Numbered from the stretch's first letter, positions 1 through 11,621 are shown. The stretch: 64,000 bases of DNA from Odobenus rosmarus divergens (GCF_000321225.1 NW_004451405.1:80567-144566), one strand, 5' to 3'. Numbers and translations are program-made. The notes: generated by a model from the sequence alone, not told the origin.

Positions 1-150
1 AGAGAGGGAACACAAGCAGGGGGAGTGGGAGAGGGAGAAGCAGGCTCCCCGCTGAGCAGAGAGCCCAATGTGGGACTCTTATCCCAGGACCCTGGGATCA
101 TGACTTGAGCCGAAGGCAGACGCTTAACCGACTGAGCCACCCAGGCGCCC
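1..150 (-). mobile_element. CAN-SINE, cut by window edge
   Basis: The reverse complement of the SINE body and head ends in GAGCCACCCAGGCGCCC. The A-rich tail lies to the left of the window. The GGGGGAGTGGGAGAGGGAG motif places it in the subfamily I call C. Confidence 0.95.
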
Positions 151-764
151 GCATCTTAACTTTTAAAAAGTGGTAATATTTAATTTTTTTGTGACAAAAT
201 TATTCTATTAAATCCAAATGAGGCAGAGGCAGTAAAATAAGAATGGAAGAGAACTTTGGCTGCCTCTATTTTGACCTCAGACTTTCTAGTTGGGTTCTTC
301 TTTCCAGCTGGTCTCTTGGCTCAGGCAGAAAACCCTGATAGCAAAGCATCCCCTGATGGGAATTGAAACTACCCCCTCAAGCAATAAGGACTGCCCTAAG
401 CCAGCAAGACCAGACCCATGATTGACTCCAAGGCAATGATCTATTTGACCTTCATTGCCTACCTGCACATACCCACCCACCTTTGTCCCACATATTACTT
501 ATATATACCTGGAAGTATTTTCAGTACTTTGGAGACAGTTTTTGAGACACTAGGTTGGTCCACTGAACTAAATTCCTTTCTTGTTTCACCATCACTGTCT
601 CTCTGCTTTTGGATTTTGTCAGCGGTGAGTGGACCAACCTGGTCTGTTTGGGATCCCTGGAACCAGGTGCTCTTGCACCCCTGCACCCTAGCTACAAGAA
701 TAAGAAACATAGAAAAGGAAATGAATATAGGTGAGTAAAACACATAGTTGAATAAAAGCAGAAC
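151..764. other. Unique AT-rich sequence, nothing identified
   Basis: No repeat or gene recognised. The 106-codon frame on + and the overlapping minus frames look random, with no family resemblance. Confidence 0.6.
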
Positions 765-1045
765 TAGGATTTGAATACTAAGGAAATAACTTATTCATAT
801 ATAATGCTTACTATATGCTGGCACTGTTCTAAGCACTTCAGATATATAAACTCCTTTTATTCTACGACAACCCTATGACATGAGTACTATTATATATTAT
901 GCCCATTTTTTGGTTAAAGAGATTGAGGCATAGGGTGGTTTTTAAAAAAACTTGCCCAAAGTCACATGGCTAGTAAAGAAGTGCCATTTGAGCACAAGGC
1001 GTGGCTCCAGTCTATACTATCTGCTATTATACTGTATACCATCAT
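765..1045 (-). mobile_element. MIR remnant
   Basis: The reverse-complement MIR core is clear: TGGCACTGTTCTAAGCACTT, CAACCCTATGACATGAGTAC and CTTGCCCAAAGTCACATGGC. Confidence 0.9.
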
Positions 1046-1518
1046 TGAAGCCAACAACCATTCCTCAAATGTCTACTATATACAAGGCATTATATAAGAC
1101 ATAACAAGAAAAGCAAGAGTTTTACTCATGAGAAATTCATAATGTTGTGGGAGAAACCTGCAGCTAACTCACTTTGGGAACACATAAGAGAGAATAACTT
1201 AGCCCAGGTGGGGTAAATCTCAGGTTTCAAATGAAAGTTGAGAAATCATTAGTGGCTTAAAGAATGGGTAGGTGTGGAAACTGATAAGGATGTAAAAAAC
1301 ACTCAAAGGAGATTGAACTTTAGGTAAATTGTTCATTAAGAGCCCTGATCATTATCAACATTTGGAAAAATCGGCTTCAGGCTAATTTATTTTAGTTAAC
1401 CCATTTTAGGCAACTACTTTTGTTTTTATTTGCTTGTTTAGAAAGATTGTTTTTTTATGAAGTCTTCCTGAGCACCTGCTATGAAAATGAGTGAGAGTCT
1501 GGAGATACTTGAATTAAT

Positions 1519-1660
1519 GCCACAGGGCCGTGGGTCAGAATCCAGAGAAGGGCTTGTTAAAACACAACAGGTCCCACCCCTAGACTTTCTAATTCACTAG
1601 GTCTAAAGTGCACGGGAGAACTTCCATTTCTAACAAGTTTCCAGGGTGATGAGGTGACTT
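1519..1660 (+). mobile_element. MER5-type hAT remnant
   Basis: GGGCTTGTTAAAACACAACA, then TTCTAATTCACTAGGTCTAA and CATTTCTAACAAGTTTCCAG are characteristic of MER5A-type MITEs. Confidence 0.85.
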
Positions 1661-3143
1661 TGAGATGGCCCGAAGGATACCACACCCAGGAAACCCGCTG
1701 CCCTGGGGGAATCACTAACTGGGAGGGACGTTGGTTTTTGAGAAGCTTCACAGCTGACTTTGTAATGGAAGGCGTTTCTAATGAAAATCCAAGGAAGAGT
1801 GATTCCGGAAGGGGTTTGGCATCGACAAAAGCAGGGACTGTCAGGGTTCTCAGAAAGCAAGAGGTGTAGGATGTTTGTAAGTTAGGAAAGGTGGGTGAGA
1901 CCTGGTAGAAAAAGCAGCCTTGCCTGCTAGGCTAAGGAGCTTGACTTGTCACTGAGTCCTTGGGGATTGAAGGCTTTTAATAAAGACAAGGGAGAAACAG
2001 TAATAACTTCATCACAAAGCTCCTTTGGCACCGATAAAAGGTAGGGATACCTGCCACATTCCTTAAAAAATGAGAAAAATAGAACTTAATACTGCAAAAG
2101 GACTAAAAGCAATTATTTCTAGATGGTCTTTTCCCAAACAAAAGTCTGGAATTGGGTTGCATCTTCCAAACAGAGGGACTTCTATTAGACATTTTATATT
2201 AGAAACTCAAGACAAACTTATTTAATGCTGTAACAACATTTAAAAGTATTTCAATTCTTTCTTCCTTTCTGGTTGTAGCTAACTACCTGGGAGGGGAATA
2301 CAGCTGATTTTTCTAGGCAGATTTTGACATTTAAAATAATGCATAAGCCTGAGGGGTAGGAATTTCCATTACTTAGGTTTACTTTCAGGAAATCAAATTG
2401 CTGTTTGTATAATGTTATCCAGCAGGATTTGTTCCATATTAAGAATGAAAAGGACATTGTAAATGGATATTAATAATACCTCAAATATATTTAAATTTTA
2501 GTAGGGAATTAAAACCAGCACAATAATAATGTACATTTGCCAGTGATTATCCTGAGACATAATGCTGGTCAATACTTCAAAGAGGCAGGTAAAGCTAAGA
2601 ACCAGAGATTGGAATTGAAAAAGGTAAAGCACCCAGAAATCACTCAGAGAATTCATGTTCAAAACACAACCATGCAACAAAAGGGATTTTGTGCCTATTA
2701 GTCAAAAGCTTTAGTTCAACACTGATGTCTCTCAACCACCTGTACTGTTGCTTAGCCTCGGAAAGGTCTAGGCATTTACTGGCACATGGCAAGGGTAGAC
2801 TGTGTTCTAAGAGTCTCATGCCACAAAGAAAAACTTTTAATTTCCAGAACAGTTTCTAAATGCAACTGTGAAGGCCTCATTCACATGAACAATAGGCGGA
2901 AGGGAAAATGGTATTCAGAACACAGAAGATGAAGAGAGGTGAATATCCAAAGCCAAAGAAAGTAAATAAAAATTCATATGAACATTAAATGAAATGAGGA
3001 AAAGAAATCCTCACTTCTGCATGCAGACAAGTTTCCCCCTAGGGCAACTCGGTTAATTCCAAAAAAGCTCTAGGAAAGTACTCAATAAAATGTAGTGAGG
3101 AAAGGAAAAGAAGGAAAATAGATTTAGTAAAAGCTCACCTACT
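1661..3143. other. Unique sequence, nothing identified
   Basis: No repeat family, splice-bounded exon or conserved motif seen. Short frames (60-76 codons) overlap on both strands, as expected by chance. Confidence 0.55.
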
Positions 3144-3318
3144 GGGGCGCCTGGGTGGCTCAGATGGTTAAGCGTCTGCCTTCGGCTCAGGTCATGATCC
3201 CAGGGTCCTGGGATCAAGTCCCACGTCGGGCTCCCTGCTCCTTGGGAGCCTGCTTCTCCCTCTGCCTCTCTCTCTCTCTGTCTTTCATAAATAAATAAAA
3301 TCTTTAAAAAAAAAAAAA
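3144..3318 (+). mobile_element. CAN-SINE, subfamily B
   Basis: Full-length, with head, Pol III boxes (GGCTCAGATGGTTAAGC and GGATCAAGTCCC), GCTCCTTGGGAGCCTGC body and A13 tail. Flanked by AAGCTCACCTACTG duplications at 3131 and 3317. Confidence 0.97.
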
Positions 3319-3929
3319 GCTCACCTACTGCCAAAAATATAATTTTCCCTCTCTTCCTTCAAAGTATACCTATCAATACCAATACTTTTTCAGTAAGAAC
3401 CATTTCATCAATTTTAAAATGTGAAATTCAATAAAATACAGCAAAGAAACGTAATTCAGATCCATTTAAACTTTGTTCGTATTCTGTCTCTCTCCTCTGT
3501 TTCTCTTTTCCTACGCACAGAACAGAAGGAAATTATATTTTGGCACCGGAGAAGAAATGTGAGTTTGTGCATTTAAAGAGCGCAAAGCCAAAAAAAAAAA
3601 AAAGAAAAGGTGCAAAGCCTAGCTAATAGTGATCATGATATTTTACTATAGACAAGTTATAAACCAAGATGCTAAACCATACCTGTAGCAAGGAGACATT
3701 TCTTATCTGGCTTAGTCTTTCGTCTTTTCCAGCCAAGCATTAGCAAATGACCCACTACTACTGCCATGGGAGAAAGCTCTGCAGTTCTACCTCTTTGTTC
3801 CGGTGAGACAACGGGGCTCTGGGACAGTCGAGGGAGGGGCCAATGAACACCAACTTGTCTTTGCAGCTCCTTGCCTTTGGGATCTTAAGCAAAGCATTTA
3901 TTCATTCATCCATTCATTTAATCACTCCC
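3319..3929. other. Unique sequence, nothing identified
   Basis: Contains one A-rich tract (3588-3608) and a short direct repeat (GCAAAGCC), otherwise unremarkable. Confidence 0.55.
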
Positions 3930-4040
3930 TTTGAACTCAGATAATAGCACCAGAGGAGTAGCTGTGAGGAAGAGTTAATTAAATAATACACAAGTGCTTT
4001 GCGAACATAAAGTGCTTTATTTAATCATTTCTTTAGAAAC
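3930..4040 (+). mobile_element. MIR 3' remnant
   Basis: The segment from GATAATAGCACC to AAAGTGCTTTATTTAATC matches the 3' half of MIR. It runs up to the SINE at 4050. Confidence 0.7.
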
Positions 4041-4049
4041 CGAGATATC

Positions 4050-4243
4050 GGGCGTCTGGGTGGCTCAGTTGGTTGGGCGACTGCCTTCGGCTCGGGTCAT
4101 GATTCCGGAGTCCCGGAATGGAGTTCCGCATCGGGCTCCCTGCTCCGCGGGCAGTCTGCTTCTCCCTCTGACCCTCTTCCCTCTCGTGCTCTCTCTCATT
4201 CTCTCTCTCTCAAATAAATAAATAAAATCTAAGAAAAAAAAAA
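4050..4243 (+). mobile_element. CAN-SINE, subfamily A
   Basis: Full-length, with GAGTCCCGGAATGGAGTTCC and a GCAGTCTGC...CTGACCCTC body. The tail is AAATAAATAAATAAAATCT plus A. It has several point changes, including a CGTCTGGG head. Confidence 0.95.
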
Positions 4244-4295
4244 GTAAGAGCTGAAAACTTCAAAATAATCACAGCATCAAAATTTGGGCATCACT

Positions 4296-4483
4296 GGGTG
4301 CCTGGGTGGCTCAGTTGGTTAAGCGACTGCCTTCAGCTCAGGTCATGATCCTGGAGTCCCGGGATTGAGTCCCACATCGGGCTCCCTGTTCGGCAGGGAG
4401 TCTGCTTCTCCCTCTGACCCTCTTCCCTCTCATGCTATCTCTCGTTCTCTCTCTAATAAATAAATAAAATCTTTAAAAAAAAA
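4296..4483 (+). mobile_element. CAN-SINE, subfamily A
   Basis: Full-length, flanked by AATTTGGGCATCACT and AATTGGGGCATCACT duplications that differ by one base. Only about 50 bases separate it from the SINE before it. Confidence 0.96.
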
Positions 4484-4744
4484 TTGGGGCATCACTCTTC
4501 ACGGGGCTTTAGCTGGTCCTTAATGATTCCTAGACTTGAATCACCTCATGTTGGATACTTCCAGCAGGGAGGACTATAACACGCCCCCTTTCCCAGCCAG
4601 TCCTCTCATTCTACTGATATCTGCAATACCTTCATTAAGTCTGGCCAAACACACATGTGAAAACCAGGCTAATATTTACTCCTTTAATAAGTGTTTCTGA
4701 ATACTTGCTTTATGTCAAAGAATATTTATAAAGGAATACCCTGA

Positions 4745-4935
4745 GGGGTGCCTGGGTGGCTCAGTCGGTTAGGCGCCTGACTCTTGGTTTTGGCTCAGGT
4801 CATGATCTCAGGGTGGTGGGATTGAGCCCCATGTCAGGCTCTGCCCTTGGTGCAGAGCCTGCTTGGGATTCTTTCCCTTTCTCTCCCTTTCTGCACACTC
4901 TCTCTCTTTCTCTCAAATAAATAAAATCTTAAAAA
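4745..4935 (+). mobile_element. Older CAN-SINE
   Basis: The body reads GACTCTTGGTTTTGGCTCAG and GATCTCAGGG, an older carnivore SINE type. Its tail has grown into the GAA/GGA microsatellite that follows. Confidence 0.93.
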
Positions 4936-4987
4936 AGAAGAAGAAGAAGAAGGAGGAGGAGGAGGAGGAGGAGGAGGAGGAGGAGGA
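4936..4987 (+). repeat. (GAA)n(GGA)n microsatellite
   Basis: A GAA run passes into a run of GGA units. It starts in the A-rich tail of the SINE ending at 4935, a usual birthplace of microsatellites. The tract is all purine on this strand and could form triplex DNA. Confidence 0.9.
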
Positions 4988-4999
4988 ACTGAGAGGAAC

Positions 5000-5125
5000 T
5001 TAAGGCCAAATTTCTCAGAAAACTGAGGTCAGAGAGGTGAAGAGATTTTTCCAAAATTACACAGCTGGCTGTTAAGCACAGTCAACTCAGGACCTGCGTC
5101 TGTATCTAGGTTAGAGTGATACAGC
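5000..5125 (-). mobile_element. MIR remnant
   Basis: AAAACTGAGGTCAGAGAGGT, then AAATTACACAGCTGGCTGTT and a GGACCTGCGTCTG end give the MIR core on the minus strand. Confidence 0.85.
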
Positions 5126-6499
5126 AGGGAAAGAAGTTTCCAGGAGATGTAAGCTTCCCAAGAAAATAAAACAAAATTTGAAGAAAAAAAAAAAGGGTAC
5201 TATTTTAAGATAAGTATACAAAATATAGCATGATTAGGTGCTTACCAATCCTTTATGACTTACATGAAATTGCTACTGAGAGCAGAAAAATAGAGCAATG
5301 TACAAGAAACATCAAAGGCAAGATTAACAATTTAGTCTCCTGAGTAAAACATTCTATGTGCCCCACGTAAAGTGTTCATAAGATGTTTTAGATAAAAAGA
5401 CTTTCCAACAGCCAGAACAAAACCCAGCACTAAATTCTAGGAGTTCGTGAAGAGACTGTTACATCTACTAAGTATCTTAAATCACGTTCTATTCTCAATT
5501 ACAAGGATTACATTGATGCTGACATATTTCTGTTCTAAAGCTCTCTTTGCTTTATGCTAAATCTTAGTCCACAAATGTATAATCTTAGGAATATGATAGA
5601 AAAATATGATAAAAATACAGCTGATAGAGATTTTAATCCATATCTTAAATGACCTAACTGAATTTTCTTACCTGATTTTGGTTGTCATACTACTTGAGTG
5701 ACAAACATCCAACTCATAAATACCCAGGATGCAAAAATATGCTGTTTGATTTGCAGTTTGCCTTTCAGTGTGGCAGGTAGTTAAGTGCATGAGACTTTTG
5801 AGACTTAGTTTTATATGATTTAGACATATGTAAGACTAATGAAGACTTTTGGAAGTAATATTATCAAGTCTTACATTTTTACTTCATTTTTAGTTTGTCA
5901 TTTCCATCTAATCCTTCTATTCAAAAACTCTCTGATGATTTCTATTCATTTACCTTGACTTTAAGAAATTGTCTAGCTGCCCCATGCTGTTTTTCTGAGA
6001 CAAATATCTGATGCTACAGAATTTCATTTGAACAAAAAGTCAGATCTTTTTTATATTCATTTAATAATATAATATCCCCTTAACTCTTCAATATTTTTGA
6101 TATTTGGAGCTAATTCATTGACATAGACAATTGGGTCAGTGTTTTCACTTTATGCAGTCTTAAATAGGGCTCATTAGAAAGCGCTGTTTAGGTCCAATGC
6201 AATTATGCAATTATTTAGGTCTATCGAGTTCATCTCCTGGGTTTCTCCAGCTCCTATGCTTCAAATAGCACTATCTCCATTAGTAGTTACTAAGGTCTAC
6301 ATTCAACACAGTGAAAAGTCTAGTCCTACCTGTTAAACATATAAATAAAATCTATACTAATTTTCTACACAAGGGTTTAGTGAAAAATATTTATACAATA
6401 GAGGTTGTGGTTCAGAAACTTCAAGAGAGAGTAAAACCACATTTAAATTTAAATATAAATGATCTGATGAAATAATGTATAGCATTATTATTAGAGGCA
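5126..6499. other. Unique AT-rich sequence, nothing identified
   Basis: Holds no frame of note and no recognised repeat over 1.3 kb. Possibly very old decayed repeat or truly unique. Confidence 0.55.
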
Positions 6500-6705
6500 G
6501 AAGAATCAGGTCCTAAAGGTAAGAATGGCTGAATTTGAGATCTAGATTTGCCACATACATGAAGATGTCATCTGGCATCTCTGAATTTTCTTATTTGCTA
6601 AAAATGACAGTTATGATGATATAACTCTGATTTCTTCAAAACAATACTGTTGTAAAGATCAAATGAGCTGATTGTACCTTAAAAAGTTTTGTAAATTGTA
6701 AGATG
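6500..6705 (+). mobile_element. MIR remnant
   Basis: MIR order is preserved: GAGATCTAGATTTGCCACAT, a TCTGAATTTTCTTATTTGCT segment, TGTAAAGATCAAATGAGC, and TTGTAAGATGCTATGCAAA. Confidence 0.75.
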
Positions 6706-7076
6706 CTATGCAAAATCAGAAACACAGTAATAAAATATTTGTTAAAAAATGCAAAGTAATATCTCATTTTCCTTACCAAACTGGAGAAAACTGGAGAGGT
6801 TTAGAATGGCATTATACTTTCTTGTCTTACCTCTATTTATTGGACCTTTGCTGCACACCTCAGATTTCAGGTAACTATGCTTATTGTCTTTTATTATAAT
6901 GAGACAATATTGTGCCTATGTCCACCATTAAGAATTTCAACCAGCTTCCGTAATATATTATGTGTTAAAGGGAAAAAACACATTAGGCACAGATTTTTCA
7001 CTTTACTAACAAAACATTTACCTAATATCTTCTAGGGAAAATATAAAGAGGGCTATTCTATTAAAAGTTAAGAATA

Positions 7077-7264
7077 GGGGCGCCTGGGTGGCTCAGTTGA
7101 TTAAGCGACTGCCTTCGGCTCAGGTCATGATCCCAGGGTCTTGGGATCGAGCCCCACATCGGGCTCCCTGCTCGGCGGGAAGCCTGCTTCTCCCTCTCCC
7201 ACTCCCCCTGCTTGTGTTCCCTCTCTCTCTGTCAATTAAATAAATAAAATCTTTTTAAAAAAAA
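7077..7264 (+). mobile_element. CAN-SINE, subfamily C (first of tandem pair)
   Basis: Full-length. The target duplication AAAAGTTAAGAATA precedes it. Its right-hand duplication has been split by the next SINE. Confidence 0.96.
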
Positions 7265-7271
7265 GTTAAGA

Positions 7272-7471
7272 GGGCACCTGGGTGGCTCAGTTGGTTAAGC
7301 AACTGCCTTCGGCTCAGGTCATGATCCTGGAGTCCCGGGATCGAGTCCCGCATCGGGCTCCCTGCTCGGCAGGGAGTCTGCTTCTCCCTCTGACCCTCTT
7401 CCCTCTCGTGCTCTCTGTCTCTCATTCTCTCTCTCTCAAACAAATAAATAAAATCTTAAAAAAAAAAAAAA
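7272..7471 (+). mobile_element. CAN-SINE, subfamily A (second of tandem pair)
   Basis: Full-length, inserted into the 3' target duplication of the SINE just upstream; AAAAGTTAAGA is repeated on both sides. It is therefore the younger of the two. Confidence 0.96.
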
Positions 7472-7839
7472 GTTAAGAATAGCCAACGTAAAGTATAGAA
7501 AAACTTTTTAAGAAATGAAAAGCAACCTAACTTGAGAGATGATCAAAGAAAAGCCTTCAGGGAAGTCTTTTCCCCAGTCAAGAAGGATGTATTTAAAGCT
7601 TACTGAAAAGAGAGAGGAAAGAGCTATTAGAACAATAAGAATTGTTGATATGACAGAATCTAAGAATGGTGTCAAGGGAGTAAATCAGGCAAGGCAGATG
7701 AAGCACAAAAGCACAAGTGTTCTTACAGGAGAAATTGAAAAATGCTACAAAAAAGAGAGAAAGGTAATGAGCTAGGGAAATTCAGATATCCCTGAAGTTA
7801 CACATAAAAGAAATAGTTATTTATGTTTGTGTCTATCTC

Positions 7840-7965
7840 AGCCACTAGATCTTTAGTTCCTTAAAGCAAGATGCCATGTCTTATTCATAGTTGTGTCTCC
7901 TGGAGCAACTAGCTAAGTTCCTTGTTCATAGGAGGTACTAAGTAGGTACTGAGTTGAACCTGAAT
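7840..7965 (+). mobile_element. L2 3' remnant
   Basis: TAGTTCCTTAAAGCAAGATG, then CATGTCTTATTCATAGTTGT and an AGGAGGTACTAAGTAGGTAC end resemble the L2 3' end. Confidence 0.65.
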
Positions 7966-8054
7966 AAAAGTTACCTGTATTGTATGTTAGATGCTGGTTA
8001 GGAAACACAGTAATAGTCACAAAGTAAGACAAAGCTCATTAAGTATATACTGGC

Positions 8055-8135
8055 TCAATTATTCATTCTACAAATTCTCAGTAAGGACCATGTGCTAGGA
8101 AGGCTCTGAGGATAAAGCAATGAGTCAGTCGTGTG
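8055..8135 (-). mobile_element. L2/MIR-like fragment
   Basis: ATTCATTCTACAAATTCTCA followed by GGACCATGTGCTAGGAAGGC resembles the common 'last for ... which are ... size-limited' end of mammalian L2-type repeats. Short and tentative. Confidence 0.4.
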
Positions 8136-8400
8136 TTAGGATTCTGTTTTTCTTTACAAAAATGTAACCCAGATTTTCCAAGTTTAACATTAGAAAAATT
8201 TCCATATGATTAGGAGACAGTTGGACCATGTGGCCATGCCTTTTTCCTCTGGCCTTCCCTTGGCATGGGGATCTTTAAACTGATTGTCATTGAGATAATC
8301 ATACTGGGGAGGGGGTGCGGATCCTGCTTTTGGCACTCTGGCCCAAGCGTGGGCAAATGACCCTCTCCGGTTTCCTATAATGCATTTAGTTTACTAAAGA

Positions 8401-8514
8401 GGGGTGCCTGGCTGGCTCTGGTGGTAAAGCATGTGACTCTTAATCTCAGGAGTGTAAATGTGAGCCCCACATCGGGGGTAGAGATTATGTAAAAAAATAA
8501 AAAAATAAAAAAAA
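8401..8514 (+). mobile_element. Short tRNA-like CAN-SINE
   Basis: The tRNA-related head (GGGGTGCCTGGCTGGCTC) runs straight into a TA-rich tail without the CT-rich body, giving about 110 bases. This is an older, short class. Confidence 0.85.
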
Positions 8515-8766
8515 GTTTATTAAAGATTGGGGGAATAACAAAAGATAACCTGAACAATAGGTAAATAATAGTGTGAATTTGGATAATCTGGATTGAGGTT
8601 ATACCATGCCTCCAAAGCTCATGTGCTACCCTAGAGGGGGGAAAAAAAGACAATTAAAAAATAAACAGATCTTACCCGCGTCCTTCCTTCTTGGCTCTCC
8701 TTTTGCTACCACATGGTGGATCATGGGAGCCATCTTTAATAGAAATCACTCAAAAATACACTTCCA

Positions 8767-8954
8767 GGGGTGCCTGAGTGGCTCAGTCAGTTGAGTACCT
8801 GACTCTTGGTTTTGGCTCAGGTCATGATCTCAGGGTCCTGGGCTCGAGCCCCAAGTCCAACTCTATGCTCAACGTGGAGTCCGCTTGTCCCTCTCTCTTC
8901 CCCTCTACTTGCAAGGGCTCTCTCTCTCTCTCAATAAATAAATATTTAAAAAAA
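8767..8954 (+). mobile_element. Older CAN-SINE
   Basis: The GTACCTGACTCTTGGTTTTG body marks the older class. Flanked by ATACACTTCCA and ATATACTTCCA. Confidence 0.93.
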
Positions 8955-9454
8955 TATACTTCCAAACATTCTGATTCTTTGACCTTTGGAAATCAAATCT
9001 TACTTCATATCAATTTTGGGCCCACCCACTCAGAAAAATATTCCTGTCTGAGGAGTAGCCCCTTTCCTTGGCAAGTATCAACGTAGTTGCTCAGACTGCA
9101 TCACAGCACAAGAAGCTAAATGAATATTCTCTCAAGAGATACATACATACAGTCATAGTACAGGTGGGAAAGTTAGTTCTGCATCATGAGGCTACTAAAC
9201 TGTAGTTTCCTCTTTCATTTGTAATTAGGAAAATGGGCTCTGTGTTTATTAAAATAAGAATAATATAAAAACTAAGTTCGTTGATTGATTCTGATATCCC
9301 ACCAAGTTCCATATGCAGATCACACAGAAAGGAAAAAAGCCTGTACATACACAGGTTCAAAATTTGAACCTTCATTACTTTGGCACAAAGCACTCTGTGA
9401 AGGGGAAAAGGCTGTGAGGAAAAGACAGACAGGAAGAAAAGCTATTCTTCAAAT
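8955..9454. other. Unique sequence, nothing identified
   Basis: Short overlapping frames only; no repeat match. Confidence 0.5.
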
Positions 9455-9600
9455 GTCTTCTATGCGCTAATATAGTTCTAGCAACACCCATAAATATCTC
9501 ATTGTATCTTCCCAACAACCCTGTGAATTTGGCTCATTTTATAGGTGTGGAAAACAAAACACAAAGGATCTAAGTGAAGAAGTCTGTTCATGTTTAGCTT
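9455..9600 (-). mobile_element. MIR remnant
   Basis: CTTCCCAACAACCCTGTGAA and TTATAGGTGTGGAAAACAAA match the MIR centre on the minus strand. Confidence 0.75.
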
Positions 9601-9639
9601 GCAATTATTGTGCTAAATCAGATTGAACTCAGCTTCCTG

Positions 9640-9790
9640 TAGTCACTCAACGGATATTTACTGTGAATTTACTATGGACAAGCATTACAATGTATCATAG
9701 GGGAAACAAAATGACATACGTTCTCTGTCCTCAGATTACTTCCATTCTAGTAATGGAGGAAAAAAATCACTCCACTAATGAGGAGGTTAT
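9640..9790 (-). mobile_element. L2/MIR-like fragment
   Basis: CACTCAACGGATATTTACTG, then GGACAAGCATTACAATGTAT and TCTGTCCTCAGATTACTTCC follow the order of a common L2-type repeat. Confidence 0.45.
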
Positions 9791-10062
9791 TCATAACCAC
9801 TGAAATAATGTTTTCAGATGACAATAGTGGGATTAAAGCAACCATCCAGCAGTTTAAAAAGTGAATGGCTAGGGAGGAAAAAGAGGCAATGAACATGTAA
9901 TAGGATACTCCCTGGACATGTTGGTGCAGGTTAAAAATTCTCAAGCTCCTTTAAAAATTAAATTTGCTCAGTTATATTGAGTCATTCATTCAGAGACGGC
10001 CTGGGGGTAGGGACATTAATTAGAACCAATTGTAGCAGGTCCAAATCTAACACAGATCTTCT

Positions 10063-10269
10063 CTTTATTTTTATTTTTTTAAAGATTTTATTTATTTATT
10101 TGGCAGAGAGAGACACAGCAAGAGAGGGAACACAAGCAGGGGGAGTGGGAGAGGGAGAAGCAGGCTTCCCACAGAGCAGGGACCCTAATGTGGGGCTCAA
10201 TCCCAGGACCCTGGGATCATGACCTGAGCCAAAGGCAGATGCTTAATGACTGAGCCACCCAGGCGCCCC
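10063..10269 (-). mobile_element. CAN-SINE, subfamily C
   Basis: T-rich start, TATTTATTTGGCAGAGAG and an end of GCCACCCAGGCGCCCC. Flanked by AGATCTTCTCTTT and AGATCTTCACTTT. Confidence 0.96.
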
Positions 10270-10456
10270 CAGATCTTCACTTTAAAAGGCCCGGGGAGGA
10301 GGGAGTGGCAAACAGGCTCATATTTCCAGAAAAGAACTGTTCTAGAAAGATCAAAAAAGAAAGGCAATTATGAAGGGAAGCGGCATCAGAAGGTAAGAAA
10401 AGCACTGAACAGAAAGAGAATGGCTGCTCTAAGAAGTAATAAAAACTATATCTGGC

Positions 10457-10648
10457 GGGGCGCCTGGGTGGCTCAGTCGGTTAAGCATCTGCCTTCGGCT
10501 CAGGTCATGATACTGGGGTTCTGGAATTGAGGCCCAAGTTGGGCTCCCTGCTTGGTGGGGAGCCTGCTTCTCCCTCTCCCTCTGCCTGCCACTCCCCCTG
10601 CTTGTGCTCTCTCTCTCTGTGTCAAATAAAAAAAACAACAACAACAAC
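10457..10648 (+). mobile_element. CAN-SINE, subfamily C
   Basis: Full-length with an (AAC)n tail. Flanked by AACTATATCTGGC and CACTATATCTGGC. Confidence 0.96.
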
Positions 10649-10664
10649 ACTATATCTGGCAATA

Positions 10665-11100
10665 TGTTGTTGTAGCTAAGCTCATGGACCTAAACATTAA
10701 AAAGACCTGGATTTTGGGGCGCCTGGGTGGCTCAGATGGTTAAGCGTCTGCCTTCGGCTCAGGTCATGATCCCAGGGTCCTGGGATCGAGTCCCGCATCG
10801 GGCTCCCTGCTCCTTGGGAGCCTGCTTCTCCCTCTGCTTCTCTCTCTCTCTCCGTCTCTCATGAATAAATAAATAAAATCTTTAAAAAAATAAAAAAATA
10901 AAAAGACCTGGATTTGGATCCTGGCTCCCTTGAAGAAGGTTATTTGACGTCTTTGAGCCTCAGGTTTCTTATCTGTAGAAAGGGGGAAAATAATACTATT
11001 ACTTACCTTTATATGGTGGTTATAAAGGTTAAACAAGCAAATGCAAATAAAATGTCTGGGACATTGTAAACTCTCAGTAAGTGGTTTCTATTATGATTAT
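10665..11100 (+). mobile_element. MIR split by a SINE
   Basis: MIR is recognisable from GACCTGGATTTGGATCCTGG through CTTTGAGCCTCAGGTTTCTT to GGACATTGTAAACTCTCAGT. The CAN-SINE at 10716-10899 separates its 5' end from the rest. Confidence 0.88.
10716..10899 (+). mobile_element. CAN-SINE, subfamily B, inside a MIR
   Basis: Full-length, with perfect AAAAAGACCTGGATTT duplications at 10699 and 10900. It splits a MIR, which resumes directly after it. Confidence 0.97.
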
Positions 11101-11409
11101 TTGGTGATTTAAGGAGACTGTGTCCTTGAATTTGGTGAATAGTTGGTAATCCACTAGTGTCCTATTAATTCAATGGAATGCTAAGCAATCTTTTAAAATA
11201 CATTTTACAACTGTAGTTCTTAACTGGTGTGTCCATGGATATGGGCATTTTGAAAGTTTGTATGAGAGGTTTTTGGACAACATAATCATGGGAGTGGCAG
11301 TGGGGAATGATACTTGGGATTAGTGGACAGGGGCTGAAGATACTGTGTATCCTAGAATTCTCAGGAAACTCTTCCACGTAGAAAGGTGCTGCCCATGCAT
11401 CCTACACGA

Positions 11410-11615
11410 TTTTTTCTTTTTTTAAAATTTTATTTATTTATTTATTTTTAAAGATTTAACATTTATTTGTCAGAGAGAGAGAGAGAGCACAAGCAGGGGG
11501 AGAAGCAGGCTCCCCGCTGAGCAGCGAGCCTGATGCAGGGCTCGAGCCCAGGACCCCAGGATCATGACCTGAGCCTAAGGCAGCCACTTAACTGCCGGAG
11601 CCACCCAGGTGTCCC
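11410..11615 (-). mobile_element. CAN-SINE
   Basis: Long T/A-rich tail, then GAGAGAGAGAGCACAAGCAG and an end of GCCACCCAGGTGTCCC. It is followed within ten bases by a second minus-strand SINE. Confidence 0.94.
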
Positions 11616-11621
11616 ACCTTT

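Noticed and set aside
3053..3334. Protein-like frames with LSRRQTLNHLSHPG or AWVAQLVKRLPSAQVM
   Set aside because: The same peptides recur at many positions (for example 4.0, 7.3, 18.7, 21.6, 23.9, 35.6, 46.7, 57.8 and 62.5 kb) because they are translations of CAN-SINEs.
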